A stretch of 64,000 nt of DNA, from contig JAGDYZ010000011.1 of the NCBI GenBank assembly GCA_049116335.1, forward strand, positions 1-64,000, given 5' to 3'. Position 1 is the stretch's first letter, and every line of letters starts with the position of its first letter. The position numbers and the translations under genes were made by a program. Below the pieces are notes generated by a model. It was not told the DNA's origin, ran no database searches, and saw only the letters and a list, made by a program, of their open reading frames with translations. Shown here one piece after another: positions 1 through 8,727 of this stretch. Origin of the DNA: CANMIH01 sp049116335 (lineage in GTDB: Bacteria; Pseudomonadota; Alphaproteobacteria; Rhodobacterales; Rhodobacteraceae).

Positions 1-2
1 GT

Positions 3-506
3 CCGAATTTCAGGGGGTACCTCAGTTTGTGGTGGAATGAGCCACGCCTCGCGACACAAGGCTGCTTGCTAAAACGAAAATCCAAATTTTCCGAAGAGGC
101 AAAATCTTTTTGCGTCAGAGCTTTGGAATTATCTCCAGACGATCCAAAAACCCTGTACGAGGTTGGAATGTACCGTAGGTCAGCTGGTCAGAAATTGGAG
201 GCCATCCCACTCCTACGCAAAGCAGCAGATGGCGGGATCAGTAAAGCGCCAGCGTTTTTAGCCTTTACCTACCTATCAACCGAAGATGTGGAAGCCGCAA
301 CTGAATGGGTGCGGCGGGCTAGATTGAATGCTTCGGACGAACCCTACAGTTGGTCAGTAAGCTGTATCATCGAGGCTGGGCTTTTCTTGGACGATTATGG
401 AGTTGCATTAAGCCTACGAGAAGTGAAAGAAATCTGCCTTAAGGCTAAAAAAGTTGCTCCGAACGACGAATTTATGAGAGGACTCGATGCCAATATTTGG
501 GAGTGA
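3..506 (+). CDS. TPR-like protein, 5' end outside the window
   Basis: The frame is open to the left window edge, so the gene probably starts upstream; the first start-like codon inside is TTG at 27. The visible part reads as helical tetratricopeptide-type repeats, with alternating small and aromatic residues around ALELSPDDPKTLYEVG and a second copy around LLRKAADGGISKAPAFLAF. No catalytic motif or membrane segment is seen in this part. Base composition is clearly more AT-rich than the genes that follow, which hints at acquired DNA ending near here. The role is unknown; TPR units usually mediate protein contacts. Confidence 0.6.
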   Translation, partial: PNFRGYLSLWWNEPRLATQGCLLKRKSKFSEEAKSFCVRALELSPDDPKTLYEVGMYRRSAGQKLEAIPLLRKAADGGISKAPAFLAFTYLSTEDVEAATEWVRRARLNASDEPYSWSVSCIIEAGLFLDDYGVALSLREVKEICLKAKKVAPNDEFMRGLDANIWE

Positions 507-560
507 GTTTTTCTGAGAGCAGGCCATCGCGGCACTCTCACGGATGGGTAAGTTGAGCTC

Positions 561-612
561 GTTGCCGTCATTCAGGCAACACGGATCGCGTAGGCAATTG
601 CACGCGATCCGT
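561..612. terminator. Two adjacent hairpins
   Basis: Hairpin one pairs GTTGCC (561-566) with GGCAAC (575-580). Hairpin two is a perfect 11-bp stem, ACGGATCGCGT (581-591) with ACGCGATCCGT (602-612), around a 10-nt loop that is itself nearly palindromic. Neither is followed by a clear T-run. They lie between a plus-strand gene end (506) and a minus-strand gene end (657), so convergent termination is the simplest reading. Confidence 0.45.
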
Positions 613-656
613 ATGCCGTCGTGAAATGGGTCAGACGATTTCGCCGAAACGGTTCT

Positions 657-947
657 TTAGTCGTTCCATTCAGGGCGTGTGCCCAGATGGCCGGTCCATT
701 CTGAAATATCTGCCACGGTCACCGTATCGGTCAGGATGACGGCTGCGATGGCGCCCCAGATTGCAGCGGACAGGCCGGTGGTGACCCAGGCTTTGCGTTT
801 CAGATTGTGATGCGCGGGGCTCCCGGCGTGGGTGCCGGGAACAACCTCACCGACATCGCCCTGGGTTTGAAGACGAATCGGAATGACGATCAGGAACGTC
901 ATGAACCAGATCACGGCAAACAGGACGATGGCGGCAGTAATAGTCAT
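657..947 (-). CDS. DUF1467 family membrane protein
   Basis: A 96-residue protein with two predicted membrane spans, near residues 4-24 and 52-73, joined by a short polar loop containing GDVGEVVPGTHAGSP. This matches the DUF1467 family, small alphaproteobacterial membrane proteins of unknown function. It starts two bases after the methylmalonyl-CoA epimerase gene, so the two are surely co-transcribed; the same pairing is common in Rhodobacteraceae. A link to acyl-CoA metabolism is only suggested by position. Confidence 0.85.
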   Translation of the reverse strand: MTITAAIVLFAVIWFMTFLIVIPIRLQTQGDVGEVVPGTHAGSPAHHNLKRKAWVTTGLSAAIWGAIAAVILTDTVTVADISEWTGHLGTRPEWND

Positions 948-949
948 GG

Positions 950-1354
950 TTATACCTGTTCCAGCTCAACCAGGCAGCCGTTGAAGTCTTTGGGATGCAG
1001 GAACAAAACCGGTTTGCCATGGGCTCCGATTTTCGGTTCACCTGTTCCCAGCACACGGGCGCCGGTTTCTTTCAGATGATCGCGCGCGGCGATGATGTCT
1101 TCGACCTCATAACATACATGGTGGATGCCGCCAGAGGGGTTCTTGTCCAGAAACCCTTGGATCGGGCTGTTCTCACCCAGAGGGTAAAGTAGCTCGATCT
1201 TGGTGTTTGGCAATTCGATGAAGATGACGGTGACGCCGTGATCGGGTTCGTCTTGCGGGGCTCCAACCGTGGCCCCCAGAGCTGTGCGATACTGTGCGGC
1301 GGCGGCCTCAAGATCCGGCACGGCAATGGCCACGTGGTTCAGGCGTCCAATCAT
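950..1354 (-). CDS. mce: Methylmalonyl-CoA epimerase
   Basis: A 134-residue single-domain member of the glyoxalase/vicinal-oxygen-chelate fold. It interconverts (2R)- and (2S)-methylmalonyl-CoA, linking propionyl-CoA carboxylation to methylmalonyl-CoA mutase and succinyl-CoA in the cytoplasm. The N-terminal NHVAIAVPDLE with His7, the GIHHVCYEV segment (His78/79) and the C-terminal LVELEQ (Glu130) carry the expected metal ligands. The length is normal for the family. The ATG at 1354 follows a strong GAGGAGG ribosome site. DUF1467 follows in the same operon. Confidence 0.93.
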   Translation of the reverse strand: MIGRLNHVAIAVPDLEAAAAQYRTALGATVGAPQDEPDHGVTVIFIELPNTKIELLYPLGENSPIQGFLDKNPSGGIHHVCYEVEDIIAARDHLKETGARVLGTGEPKIGAHGKPVLFLHPKDFNGCLVELEQV

Positions 1355-1500
1355 CTTTTTTCCTCCTCAGGTCTTAAGCTGTATTTGTTATGTCTGTTGC
1401 GCTGCAGTGCGGCAAGAGTGTGAACAATTGCTGCGGCCTTTAACCGCTTCTTCACCAAGAAAGGGAATCCTAACCATACGAGTCGAACTTGGAGGGGATC

Positions 1501-2217
1501 ATGGACGACACTGACCATCTGACGGCCCATCTTAAACCTACGGCCACCCGCCCATTGCTGGGTCTTACCATTCTGGTTGTCGAAGACAGCCGCTATGCCT
1601 GTGACGCCATGCGTTTGCTGTGCCTGCGATCGGGTGCCCGCATCAGGCGAGCGGATTGTCTGGCCTCGGCGCGCCGACATCTGCAGGTCTATCGACCAAG
1701 CGCGGTTGTGATTGATCTTGGCTTGCCCGATGGATCCGGTGCCGAATTGATTTCCGAACTGGCGATCACCTGTCCGCGCGTGGATGCCATCATTGGCACC
1801 AGCGGCGACAGTTTCTCTGAAGAGGTGGCGCTTGCGGCCGGTGCGGATGGCTTTCTGGCCAAACCCATCTCGTCTGTGATTGCGTTCCAAAATGCGATCA
1901 TTTCAGCGCTGCCACCTGAACGTCAGCCAACAGGCCCGCGTTTGGTGTCTGATGACCCGGTTTTGCCTGATCCCGTCGCTTACCGCGATGACATGGCTCA
2001 CGCCGCAGATGTTCTGGATGATCGCGCTGATGCCCGCACCCTGACCTATGTCACCCAGTTTCTAACTGGTGTGGCGCGCAGTGCCGGAGATGGTGTGTTG
2101 CAAAAGGCCGCGGAAGATCTGGCCGAGGCGCGCGACGCAGGTCGCCCCATGCAGTCAGATCTCGCCCGCGTGGCAGCGCTTGTTCAGGATCGTATTTCGG
2201 CACGTTTGGCCATCTGA
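1501..2217 (+). CDS. Response regulator receiver protein
   Basis: A 238-residue protein. The receiver domain spans about residues 20-135, with the acidic pair Glu28/Asp29 in LVVEDS, the phospho-accepting Asp72 in VIDLGLPDGSG, Thr100 and Lys121 in AKPI. The remaining 100 residues show no DNA-binding or enzymatic motif I recognise, so this may be a stand-alone or adaptor regulator. ATG 1501 is preferred over the in-frame TTG at 1489 because GGAGG (1491-1495) lies five bases ahead of it. No histidine kinase is adjacent. It ends two bases from the convergent DUF1501 gene. Confidence 0.85.
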   Translation: MDDTDHLTAHLKPTATRPLLGLTILVVEDSRYACDAMRLLCLRSGARIRRADCLASARRHLQVYRPSAVVIDLGLPDGSGAELISELAITCPRVDAIIGTSGDSFSEEVALAAGADGFLAKPISSVIAFQNAIISALPPERQPTGPRLVSDDPVLPDPVAYRDDMAHAADVLDDRADARTLTYVTQFLTGVARSAGDGVLQKAAEDLAEARDAGRPMQSDLARVAALVQDRISARLAI

Positions 2218-2219
2218 TC

Positions 2220-3422
2220 TTATAGCAGAAGTCCGGGGTCATCCCCCAGTTCTAGCCCCGGAAAAATGTCGCGCTCGATCGCTGAGCGGTCCAGCGCGAA
2301 CATACCTCGCATCAGCCACCCCAGATGTGCGCGCACATCGCGCGTTGGCATCAGATCACGACGATCATACAGGTCCGCCTCGGCCAGACCTGGCCAGTCC
2401 GTGATCACTCGCCCCCCGTTCAGAGCGCCTCCGGCCAGGAGCATTGCCCCCCCGGTGCCATGATCTGTGCCCTGGCTGCCATTCAGCCGGGCTGTTCTGC
2501 CGAATTCGGTGACGGCAACCACAGTGGTCTGCTGCCAGATGTGTGGGGTAAGCTCGTCGCGCAGGGTCAAGATCACGCGGGACAGGCTTTGCAACGCGCG
2601 GGCAAGGTTGCGTTCCTGGCGGGCATGCGTGTCCCAACCATTGATCGAAAAACTCGCCACTCGTGAGGCGCCGCTTAGGCGGCTTGCGGCAAATTTGGCT
2701 AGACCGACTTCAGGGGTTTGCCCTCTGGGGCGACGTGTGTCCGCGGCCATCATCGACATCATTTCACGCGGCGTTCCTTCAAAGGCCACCGCATCCCCAT
2801 CGGAATCGGCCAGCTCAAAGGCCTCGGTCAGCGCCGCTGCCATTGCGGGATCATCCTCCATCACCAGATGCGCCAGACGAATGGCCTGGGGGCTCAGGGC
2901 GAGGTCCGCTTGCGGGGACCAGCGTTTGACGGGCACGGCGCCTGACAATACGGGCAAAGGATCATTGCCAATGGCATAGGCCGTGTCCAGATGTGCACCG
3001 GGCAGGTGGGCAAGCATGCGGTTCATCCAACCGTCGCGGACCTGATTCAGGGTCACCGAGCCAGCTTCCAGAAGATCTTGCCCGTCAAAATGGCTCCGCT
3101 TGTCCCGGTACGGGGTTGATACCGCATGGGCAAAGCTCAATTCTCCTGCCGACCAAAGCGGCATCAGATCGGCAAGAGCAGGTTGAAGGGCAAAGAACCC
3201 ATCCAGATCGAGCGCTCGACGGTCTCGCGCCCCACGGGTTGTGGTGTATTCCGGATCTCCGTGTGGGCGCAGAACCCCTAAGCCATCCATGCCCCCCCGC
3301 AACAAGATCACAACAAGGCGGTTGTCGGTGGGCGCACCTGCAAAGCTGATAGGGGTGATAAGTGGGCTGGCGGCCACTGAGCAGCCCACCAAGGTGTTGC
3401 GCAAAAAGGCACGACGGTTCAT
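2220..3422 (-). CDS. DUF1501 domain protein, Tat-exported
   Basis: A 400-residue member of the DUF1501 family. The N-terminus MNRRAFLRNTLVG followed by a hydrophobic stretch resembles a twin-arginine export signal. Family hallmarks are VVILLRGGMDGL near residue 40, a TPYRDKRSHFDGQDLLE block, GWDTHARQ and VVAVTEFGRTARLNGSQGTDHG. These proteins are distantly related to the alkaline-phosphatase/sulfatase fold but the substrate is unknown. The start has an AAAGGAG site overlapping the end of the upstream DUF1800 gene, so the two are translationally linked. Confidence 0.88.
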   Translation of the reverse strand: MNRRAFLRNTLVGCSVAASPLITPISFAGAPTDNRLVVILLRGGMDGLGVLRPHGDPEYTTTRGARDRRALDLDGFFALQPALADLMPLWSAGELSFAHAVSTPYRDKRSHFDGQDLLEAGSVTLNQVRDGWMNRMLAHLPGAHLDTAYAIGNDPLPVLSGAVPVKRWSPQADLALSPQAIRLAHLVMEDDPAMAAALTEAFELADSDGDAVAFEGTPREMMSMMAADTRRPRGQTPEVGLAKFAASRLSGASRVASFSINGWDTHARQERNLARALQSLSRVILTLRDELTPHIWQQTTVVAVTEFGRTARLNGSQGTDHGTGGAMLLAGGALNGGRVITDWPGLAEADLYDRRDLMPTRDVRAHLGWLMRGMFALDRSAIERDIFPGLELGDDPGLLL

Positions 3423-3425
3423 GGC

Positions 3426-4808
3426 CTATCTCCTTTGAAACGCGGGCGAGGCGAGGATCAGGCCAATGCCGTCGGCGCGGCTCTCAGCGGCTTCCGCAGC
3501 AAAGGCCACCCGCTCTGGCGGCATTGGGCCGAGGGCCGTAGTCAGGAATTCACGTGGATCAGGCAATTTGGGCCGCAACAGCTGGGGAATAGCAATCGCC
3601 CATTGCAGACGCGCGGCCATGCCTTGCGGGGTGATCCATGCTGCGTCCAGTTCTTCCAATCCATCGGGGCCGTCGGGGCGCTGCCATTGGTGTCCCATCA
3701 GCTGCAAAGGAGTATAGATCCGACGCCGCATGGTCTTTTCCTTCATGCGTAGGGCGCGCGGCATGACATCCAAGGCACGGCACGCCGAGGAGATATAGTC
3801 AAACGGCAGTTTGATGTTGCCCGGCGCAGGGGCCCATACCGACGGGTGGGTCAGCATGGTACGATAAACAGCGGTCAGATCACCATCGGTGTCGTGGTAG
3901 ACCGCAGTCATTGCCTTAATCAACGCGGGGTCCGGGGTGTCAGAGACAAAATGGACTGCAAGTTTTGTTGAAAGATGCCGGGCTGTTGCAGGGTGCCGGG
4001 CGAGATCTCGCAGGGCGGTCTCGATATCCGCCAAGCCTCGGTTCGGAGAGCCATAGCGCACGCCCAGAACGGTTTCGGCTCCGGGCTCGGCAAAGTCTTT
4101 GCGGAACTTACGCCCCTCTTTGACGGAATGCGTCAGGCCCGCCAAAAGTTCTGCCAATTGTCTGACGTCGTCCTGCGTATAGGGGCCGTCTACCCCCAGA
4201 GTATGCAGCTCAAGTATCTCACGTGCGAGGTTTTCGTTGAGCCCAAACTGGCCGGGTTTTCGCTTGGCCCGCTTTGAATTCGGCCCGGCCGAAACCGCCT
4301 GATCCAGATAGTGTACCATCAAAGGATGTGTCGCGGCGGAAATCAGAAGATCTTCGAATTTTCCCGCCACAAAGGGACGAACGGCACTTTCCGTGTAGGG
4401 CGATCCGGCCCACTGCAAAACCCCGGCCTTGCCGGTGGCGGTAAAGTGATCGCCCCAGAAGAATTCGAGCCGCTCGCGAAACCCATCTGTTGTGCGCGTC
4501 CGGCGTTGCAGATGTGCGGCGAGCCAAGACACGGCCCCCCTACGCCCGGCGCGGTTGTTGCGCGCAAGCGCCTGGCGAATGTCATCTGATTTCGCAGTGC
4601 CACGATTGGCCTTCAAATCGCGACGCAGAGCGGTGCGTTCAATGACGCGTTCGCGAAATACAGGAAATGTTTCAATCGGATACTGCACAGCAATGAGATC
4701 GGGGCCGTGCAGGTTTTCGAGCATCTGCGCCGCACTCTGGGGCGAGGCCAAGGTTGGAGACAAACCACAGCCAAATCGGATGTCCGCCAGAATTGGATCA
4801 AATGACAT
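3426..4808 (-). CDS. DUF1800 domain protein
   Basis: A 460-residue member of the DUF1800 family, which almost always precedes a DUF1501 gene as here. Family features are RERLEFFWGDHFT, NENLAREILELHTLGVDG, a RHPATARHLSTKLAVHFVSD block and the C-terminal GPDGLEELDAAWITPQGM. No secretion signal is obvious, unlike its Tat-type partner. Function is unknown; the constant pairing implies one complex or pathway. ATG 4808 has GAAGGA upstream. The aspS terminator hairpin lies just upstream of it. Confidence 0.88.
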   Translation of the reverse strand: MSFDPILADIRFGCGLSPTLASPQSAAQMLENLHGPDLIAVQYPIETFPVFRERVIERTALRRDLKANRGTAKSDDIRQALARNNRAGRRGAVSWLAAHLQRRTRTTDGFRERLEFFWGDHFTATGKAGVLQWAGSPYTESAVRPFVAGKFEDLLISAATHPLMVHYLDQAVSAGPNSKRAKRKPGQFGLNENLAREILELHTLGVDGPYTQDDVRQLAELLAGLTHSVKEGRKFRKDFAEPGAETVLGVRYGSPNRGLADIETALRDLARHPATARHLSTKLAVHFVSDTPDPALIKAMTAVYHDTDGDLTAVYRTMLTHPSVWAPAPGNIKLPFDYISSACRALDVMPRALRMKEKTMRRRIYTPLQLMGHQWQRPDGPDGLEELDAAWITPQGMAARLQWAIAIPQLLRPKLPDPREFLTTALGPMPPERVAFAAEAAESRADGIGLILASPAFQRR

Positions 4809-4843
4809 GGGCTATCCTTCACGCGCCTTGCCACGACTATAAG

Positions 4844-4872
4844 AAAAGGCCGGCGCATTTGCACCGGCCTTT
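4844..4872 (-). terminator. Intrinsic terminator after aspS
   Basis: A perfect 9-bp stem, AAAGGCCGG (4845-4853) with CCGGCCTTT (4864-4872), encloses a 10-nt loop. Read on the minus strand it runs into TTTTC, as expected for aspS transcription ending before the DUF1800 gene. Confidence 0.85.
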
Positions 4873-4915
4873 CCAATTTCAGCAATCCACCGCTTATGGC
4901 TGCGGTGCAAGCGCC

Positions 4916-6697
4916 TTAGTCTTGCGGGATCACACGCAGGGACAGTTCCATCAACTGGTCTGTGCCCGGTTCGGACGGTGCGCTCATCATCAGATCTTCG
5001 GCGCGCTGGTTCATCGGGAACAGCATAACTTCGCGGATGTTGGCGGTGTCGGCCAGAAGCATAACAATCCGATCTACACCGGCGGCACAGCCACCGTGGG
5101 GTGGGGCGCCGTAGTGGAAGGCGTTGTAAAGCGCGCCAAAGCGGTTTTTCACTTCGTCTTCGCCGTAGCCCGCCAGTTCAAAGGCCTTCAGCATGATTTC
5201 CGGTTTGTGGTTCCGGATCGCACCTGAGACGAGCTCGTAGCCGTTACAGGCCAGATCGTACTGATAGCCTTTGACCGCCAGAGGATCGCCATTCAGCGCC
5301 TCCATGCCGCCCTGCGGCATCGAGAACGGGTTGTGTTCAAAGTCGATCTTGCCGCTTTCTTCATCCTGCTCGTAGATCGGGAAATCCACGATCCATGCAA
5401 AGGCAAAGCGGTTGGTCTCGGTCAGGTTCAGCTCGGTGCCGATCACGTCACGGGCTTTGCCGGCGACCTTTTCAAAGGCCTTCGGCTTGCCACCGAGGAA
5501 GAAGGCCGCATCGCCCACACCCAGATCCAGCTGCTGACGGATCGCTTCGGTGCGCTCGGGGCCGATGTTCTTGGCCAGAGGACCGGCGGCTTCCATGCCG
5601 TCGGCACCGTCGCGCCAGAAAATGTAACCCATACCCGGCAGGCCTTCGCCCTGCGCAAACTTGTTCATGCGGTCACAGAATTTGCGCGAGCCACCGGTGG
5701 GCGCCGGGATCGCGCGAATTTCAGTGCCTTCCTGCTCAAGCAGTTTGGCGAAGATGGCAAAGCCCGAGTCGCGGAAGTGATCCGAGACAACCTGCATCTC
5801 GATCGGGTTGCGCAGGTCCGGTTTGTCGCTGCCGTATTTCTTCATGGCTTCGGCATAGGGGATCTGTGGCCAGTCTGCGGCCGCGTCTACTTTAGCGCCA
5901 TTGCCGAACTCTTCGAAGATGCCTGCAATCACCGGAGCAATGGTATCAAACACGTCCTGCTGCTCAACAAAGGACATCTCCAGGTCGAGCTGGTAGAAGT
6001 CGGTCGGGCTGCGATCCGCGCGGGGATCTTCGTCGCGGAAACACGGCGCAATCTGGAAGTATTTGTCAAAACCCGACACCATCAGCAGCTGTTTGAACTG
6101 CTGCGGCGCCTGCGGCAGGGCATAGAATTTGCCTGGGTGCAGACGGGATGGCACAAGGAAGTCACGGGCGCCTTCGGGCGACGAGGCGGTGATGATCGGG
6201 GTCTGGAATTCGCGGAAGTTCAGATCCCACATGCGGCGGCGCATTGAGGCCACAACGTCCGAACGCATCACCATGTTCTTCTGCATCGCCTCGCGACGCA
6301 GGTCGAGATAGCGGTGACGCAGACGGGTTTCTTCCGGGTATTCCTGATCGCCAAACACCATCAACGGCAGTTCACCGGCCGACCCCAGAACTTCCAGCTC
6401 GCGGGCGAACACTTCGATCGCACCGGTGGGCAGGTTCGGGTTCACAAGGCTTTCGTCTCGCGCCAGAACAGTGCCGTCGATGCGGATACACCATTCGCTG
6501 CGCACCTTTTCCAGATCAGCGAAGGCTGGGCTGTCGCCGTCTGCAATAACCTGAGTGATGCCGTAATGATCGCGCAGATCGATGAAGAGCACGCCGCCGT
6601 GATCGCGGATGCGATGCACCCAGCCCGACAGGCGAACGGTATCGCCAACATTGTCTTTGGTGAGATCGGCGCAGGTATGGCTGCGATAGGCGTGCAT
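4916..6697 (-). CDS. aspS: Aspartyl-tRNA synthetase
   Basis: A 593-residue class II aminoacyl-tRNA synthetase that charges tRNA-Asp. The N-terminal OB-fold anticodon domain begins MHAYRSHTCADL and includes VRLSGWVHRIRDHGGVLFID. The catalytic core has RHRYLDLRR, the FREFQTPIITASSPEGARDF motif region, FRDEDPRADRSPTDFYQLD and the C-terminal GGCAAGVDRIVMLL motif 3. The bacterial insertion domain is present. A longer frame is open to 6856, but ATG 6697 has a GAAAGG site, matches the usual N-terminus, and lies downstream of a good promoter at 6776-6804 that would exclude the longer form. Confidence 0.97.
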   Translation of the reverse strand: MHAYRSHTCADLTKDNVGDTVRLSGWVHRIRDHGGVLFIDLRDHYGITQVIADGDSPAFADLEKVRSEWCIRIDGTVLARDESLVNPNLPTGAIEVFARELEVLGSAGELPLMVFGDQEYPEETRLRHRYLDLRREAMQKNMVMRSDVVASMRRRMWDLNFREFQTPIITASSPEGARDFLVPSRLHPGKFYALPQAPQQFKQLLMVSGFDKYFQIAPCFRDEDPRADRSPTDFYQLDLEMSFVEQQDVFDTIAPVIAGIFEEFGNGAKVDAAADWPQIPYAEAMKKYGSDKPDLRNPIEMQVVSDHFRDSGFAIFAKLLEQEGTEIRAIPAPTGGSRKFCDRMNKFAQGEGLPGMGYIFWRDGADGMEAAGPLAKNIGPERTEAIRQQLDLGVGDAAFFLGGKPKAFEKVAGKARDVIGTELNLTETNRFAFAWIVDFPIYEQDEESGKIDFEHNPFSMPQGGMEALNGDPLAVKGYQYDLACNGYELVSGAIRNHKPEIMLKAFELAGYGEDEVKNRFGALYNAFHYGAPPHGGCAAGVDRIVMLLADTANIREVMLFPMNQRAEDLMMSAPSEPGTDQLMELSLRVIPQD

Positions 6698-6775
6698 GAT
6701 ATGACCTTTCGTGATCGGGTCGTCTGTTTGGACAAGCGGACGGGTGCGCCGAAGCGCACGGAATTCATCCGGGCC

Positions 6776-6804
6776 GATACACAAGGTTGTGGCGCTTTTG
6801 TCAA
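6776..6804 (-). promoter_or_regulatory. Predicted sigma70-type promoter of aspS
   Basis: On the minus strand a perfect TTGACA (6799-6804) is followed after 17 bases by TGTATC (6776-6781), about 80 bases ahead of the aspS ATG at 6697. It overlaps the last bases of the upstream pabC-like gene. Confidence 0.65.
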
Positions 6805-7472
6805 GCAATGCGGATGAATTGACCGCATTCGCGGGCCCAAAATGCCGGGGTGGCACCGCGTAAGGAATTGATCAGATGAATTACTGGGGCTTCGGCCAGG
6901 TCTTGCAGGCTCAGTTGGGCTTCTTTTAACGTGCCCGCATCGAGTTGGCTCTGACGGTAGACACCGGCCAAACAGCCTGAAGACAAGGGCGGTGTTAGCC
7001 TGTCACCTTGTGGCGTCGTGATCGCGATGTTTGTGATGGTACCTTCGCAGACCTCGTCTCGTTCATTTAGCAAAATGGCCTCCTGAATGCCCTCGGGCAG
7101 CGCCGCACGGGCTTGATCATAAGAGGCGCGGCGCGAGGTTTTGTAGCGCAGCAGGGGATCACTAGAGGTCAGGCGCACATCGGAAATGACAAAACGCATC
7201 TGATCCGATGGGACCGGCATCGGGGCGGTAGTCAGTTCGAGCGCGCCAGTGGGCGAGAGTGTCAGGCGACAGCGCAGAGGGTTGTCACCGTTAATCTGCG
7301 TCAGCTGTGTTTCAATTGCGTCCCGGTCGTGTGGCATCCCAAGGTCGGTGGCGGATTTGACCATTCGGGACACATGGAGGCTGGCCCGCGCAATGCCATT
7401 GCGAGGGTGGTAACCAAAGGTCTCAATCAGACGGAAGCTGGGGTCTTGAGTTGGGTGAAGCGGGCTTTCCAT
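6801..7472 (-). CDS. pabC: Aminotransferase class IV, aminodeoxychorismate lyase-like
   Basis: A 223-residue fold-type IV PLP enzyme. It likely converts 4-amino-4-deoxychorismate to p-aminobenzoate and pyruvate for folate synthesis. Visible are the PLP lysine in RYKTSRRASYDQA, the NERDEVCEGTITNI block and an LSSGCLAGVYR segment in place of the family LLPGILR-type motif. The start at 7472 is chosen for the strong GAGGAGG site and lies inside the end of pabB (46-bp overlap), implying coupled translation. PabB next door supports the assignment; D-amino acid or branched-chain activity is less likely. Confidence 0.8.
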   Translation of the reverse strand: MESPLHPTQDPSFRLIETFGYHPRNGIARASLHVSRMVKSATDLGMPHDRDAIETQLTQINGDNPLRCRLTLSPTGALELTTAPMPVPSDQMRFVISDVRLTSSDPLLRYKTSRRASYDQARAALPEGIQEAILLNERDEVCEGTITNIAITTPQGDRLTPPLSSGCLAGVYRQSQLDAGTLKEAQLSLQDLAEAPVIHLINSLRGATPAFWARECGQFIRIA

Positions 7473-8548
7473 AGGGCCTCCTCGTATTCTGCTGAGGCTG
7501 TGCTGTCCCAAACCACACCACCTCCGACATTGAGCACCCCGTGATAATCATCCACCAACAGCGTGCGGATGGCGACGTTAAATTCGCTGGCACCGTCCGG
7601 GGCAACCCAGCCGATGGTGCCGCAGTACATGTCGCGGGCCCATGGTTCGAGGTCTGAGAGGATTTCCATGGCGCGAATTTTCGGCGCACCGGTGATCGAT
7701 CCACAGGGGAAGAGCGCGGAAAAGATAGCGCCCAGAGTGACCGTGTCTTGCAATTTGGCGCGCACAAGGGACACCATCTGATGGACGGTGGCATAAGATT
7801 CGACTTTGAACAGCTCAGGCACACAGACCGAACCCGCCGCAGCGACGCGGCTGATATCATTGCGCAACAAATCGACGATCATCAGGTTTTCAGCGCGGTT
7901 CTTTTCGTCCTGTGTCAGCCAGTTGCGACGGCGTGCGTCTTCGATGGGATCGTCACTGCGCGGTTGCGTGCCTTTCATCGGACGGGTTTCGATCATGCCC
8001 GCTGCTGTTGTGCGGAAGAACAGCTCGGGCGAACGGCTGAGGATATCGGGAAGTCCCTCTTGCTCGATCAGCGCGCCATGGCCTACGGGCTGCCGTTCCT
8101 CCAAAGCCGCGTAAAGGGCTCGCGACGATCCCGAGACGGTCACGTCAATCGGGAAAGTCAGGTTCGCTTGATAGATATCTCCCGCACCAATTGCCGCGTG
8201 CACAGTGCCAAAGGCGTCGGAGTAGGTGGCTTCGTCCCAGCGAGGGGCCAGAACCCCCAGTTCACCGCTTGGAATTGGAAGTGCTGAGGAGCTGGGGCTG
8301 TCATAGACGCCAAAACACAGCAAAGGCAGTCGACGATCCTGCGGTAGACGCTCGGCTAGTTTGGGTTCGAACACATAGCCCAGCTCATAGCTGGCATAGC
8401 CTGCAAGCCACTCTCCAGCATCTTTTGCTGCTTCCATTGCGGCCAAAGCGGTAGGCACGTCTTCAGGCACATCCGCGCGGATCACCCGCTTGGGATGTGA
8501 AAACTGGGTTCCAGCGCCCTGTGGGCCATTGTCAAAGCGAATGTCCAT
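7427..8548 (-). CDS. pabB: Aminodeoxychorismate synthase component I
   Basis: A 373-residue chorismate-binding enzyme making 4-amino-4-deoxychorismate from chorismate with ammonia from a PabA glutaminase, which is not in this window. The chorismate-binding core has GDIYQANLTFP, the PMKGT motif with the PabB-type catalytic lysine (Lys192), DEKNRAENLMIVDLLRND and GSITGAPKIRAMEI. The PMKGT lysine separates it from anthranilate synthase. ATG 8548 is preferred over 8554 because AAGG lies six bases upstream of it. It overlaps pabC. Confidence 0.92.
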   Translation of the reverse strand: MDIRFDNGPQGAGTQFSHPKRVIRADVPEDVPTALAAMEAAKDAGEWLAGYASYELGYVFEPKLAERLPQDRRLPLLCFGVYDSPSSSALPIPSGELGVLAPRWDEATYSDAFGTVHAAIGAGDIYQANLTFPIDVTVSGSSRALYAALEERQPVGHGALIEQEGLPDILSRSPELFFRTTAAGMIETRPMKGTQPRSDDPIEDARRRNWLTQDEKNRAENLMIVDLLRNDISRVAAAGSVCVPELFKVESYATVHQMVSLVRAKLQDTVTLGAIFSALFPCGSITGAPKIRAMEILSDLEPWARDMYCGTIGWVAPDGASEFNVAIRTLLVDDYHGVLNVGGGVVWDSTASAEYEEALWKARFTQLKTPASV

Positions 8549-8642
8549 TGGCATCCTTGTGGTAGCAGAGCGTCGATATAGAAGATCCGGTCAAAAATCC
8601 AAGCGCAGAAAGCGGCAAATGCGTCGCCGTTTCCGATAGCCC

Positions 8643-8670
8643 TTGCACCTTTTGGCGCGGTCCCTATAAC
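8643..8670 (+). promoter_or_regulatory. Predicted promoter of carB
   Basis: TTGCAC (8643-8648) and TATAAC (8665-8670) are separated by 16 bases in the divergent gap between pabB and carB. Transcription would begin about 50 bases before the carB ATG. Confidence 0.6.
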
Positions 8671-8727
8671 GCACGACAATTTGCGCGCTGCCCCGCCGCT
8701 CCACCTGCGAATCTCAGAGGTCTGCCT

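Noticed and set aside
5333..6247. 304-residue open frame on the plus strand
   Set aside because: Antisense to aspS and without a ribosome site or family motif.
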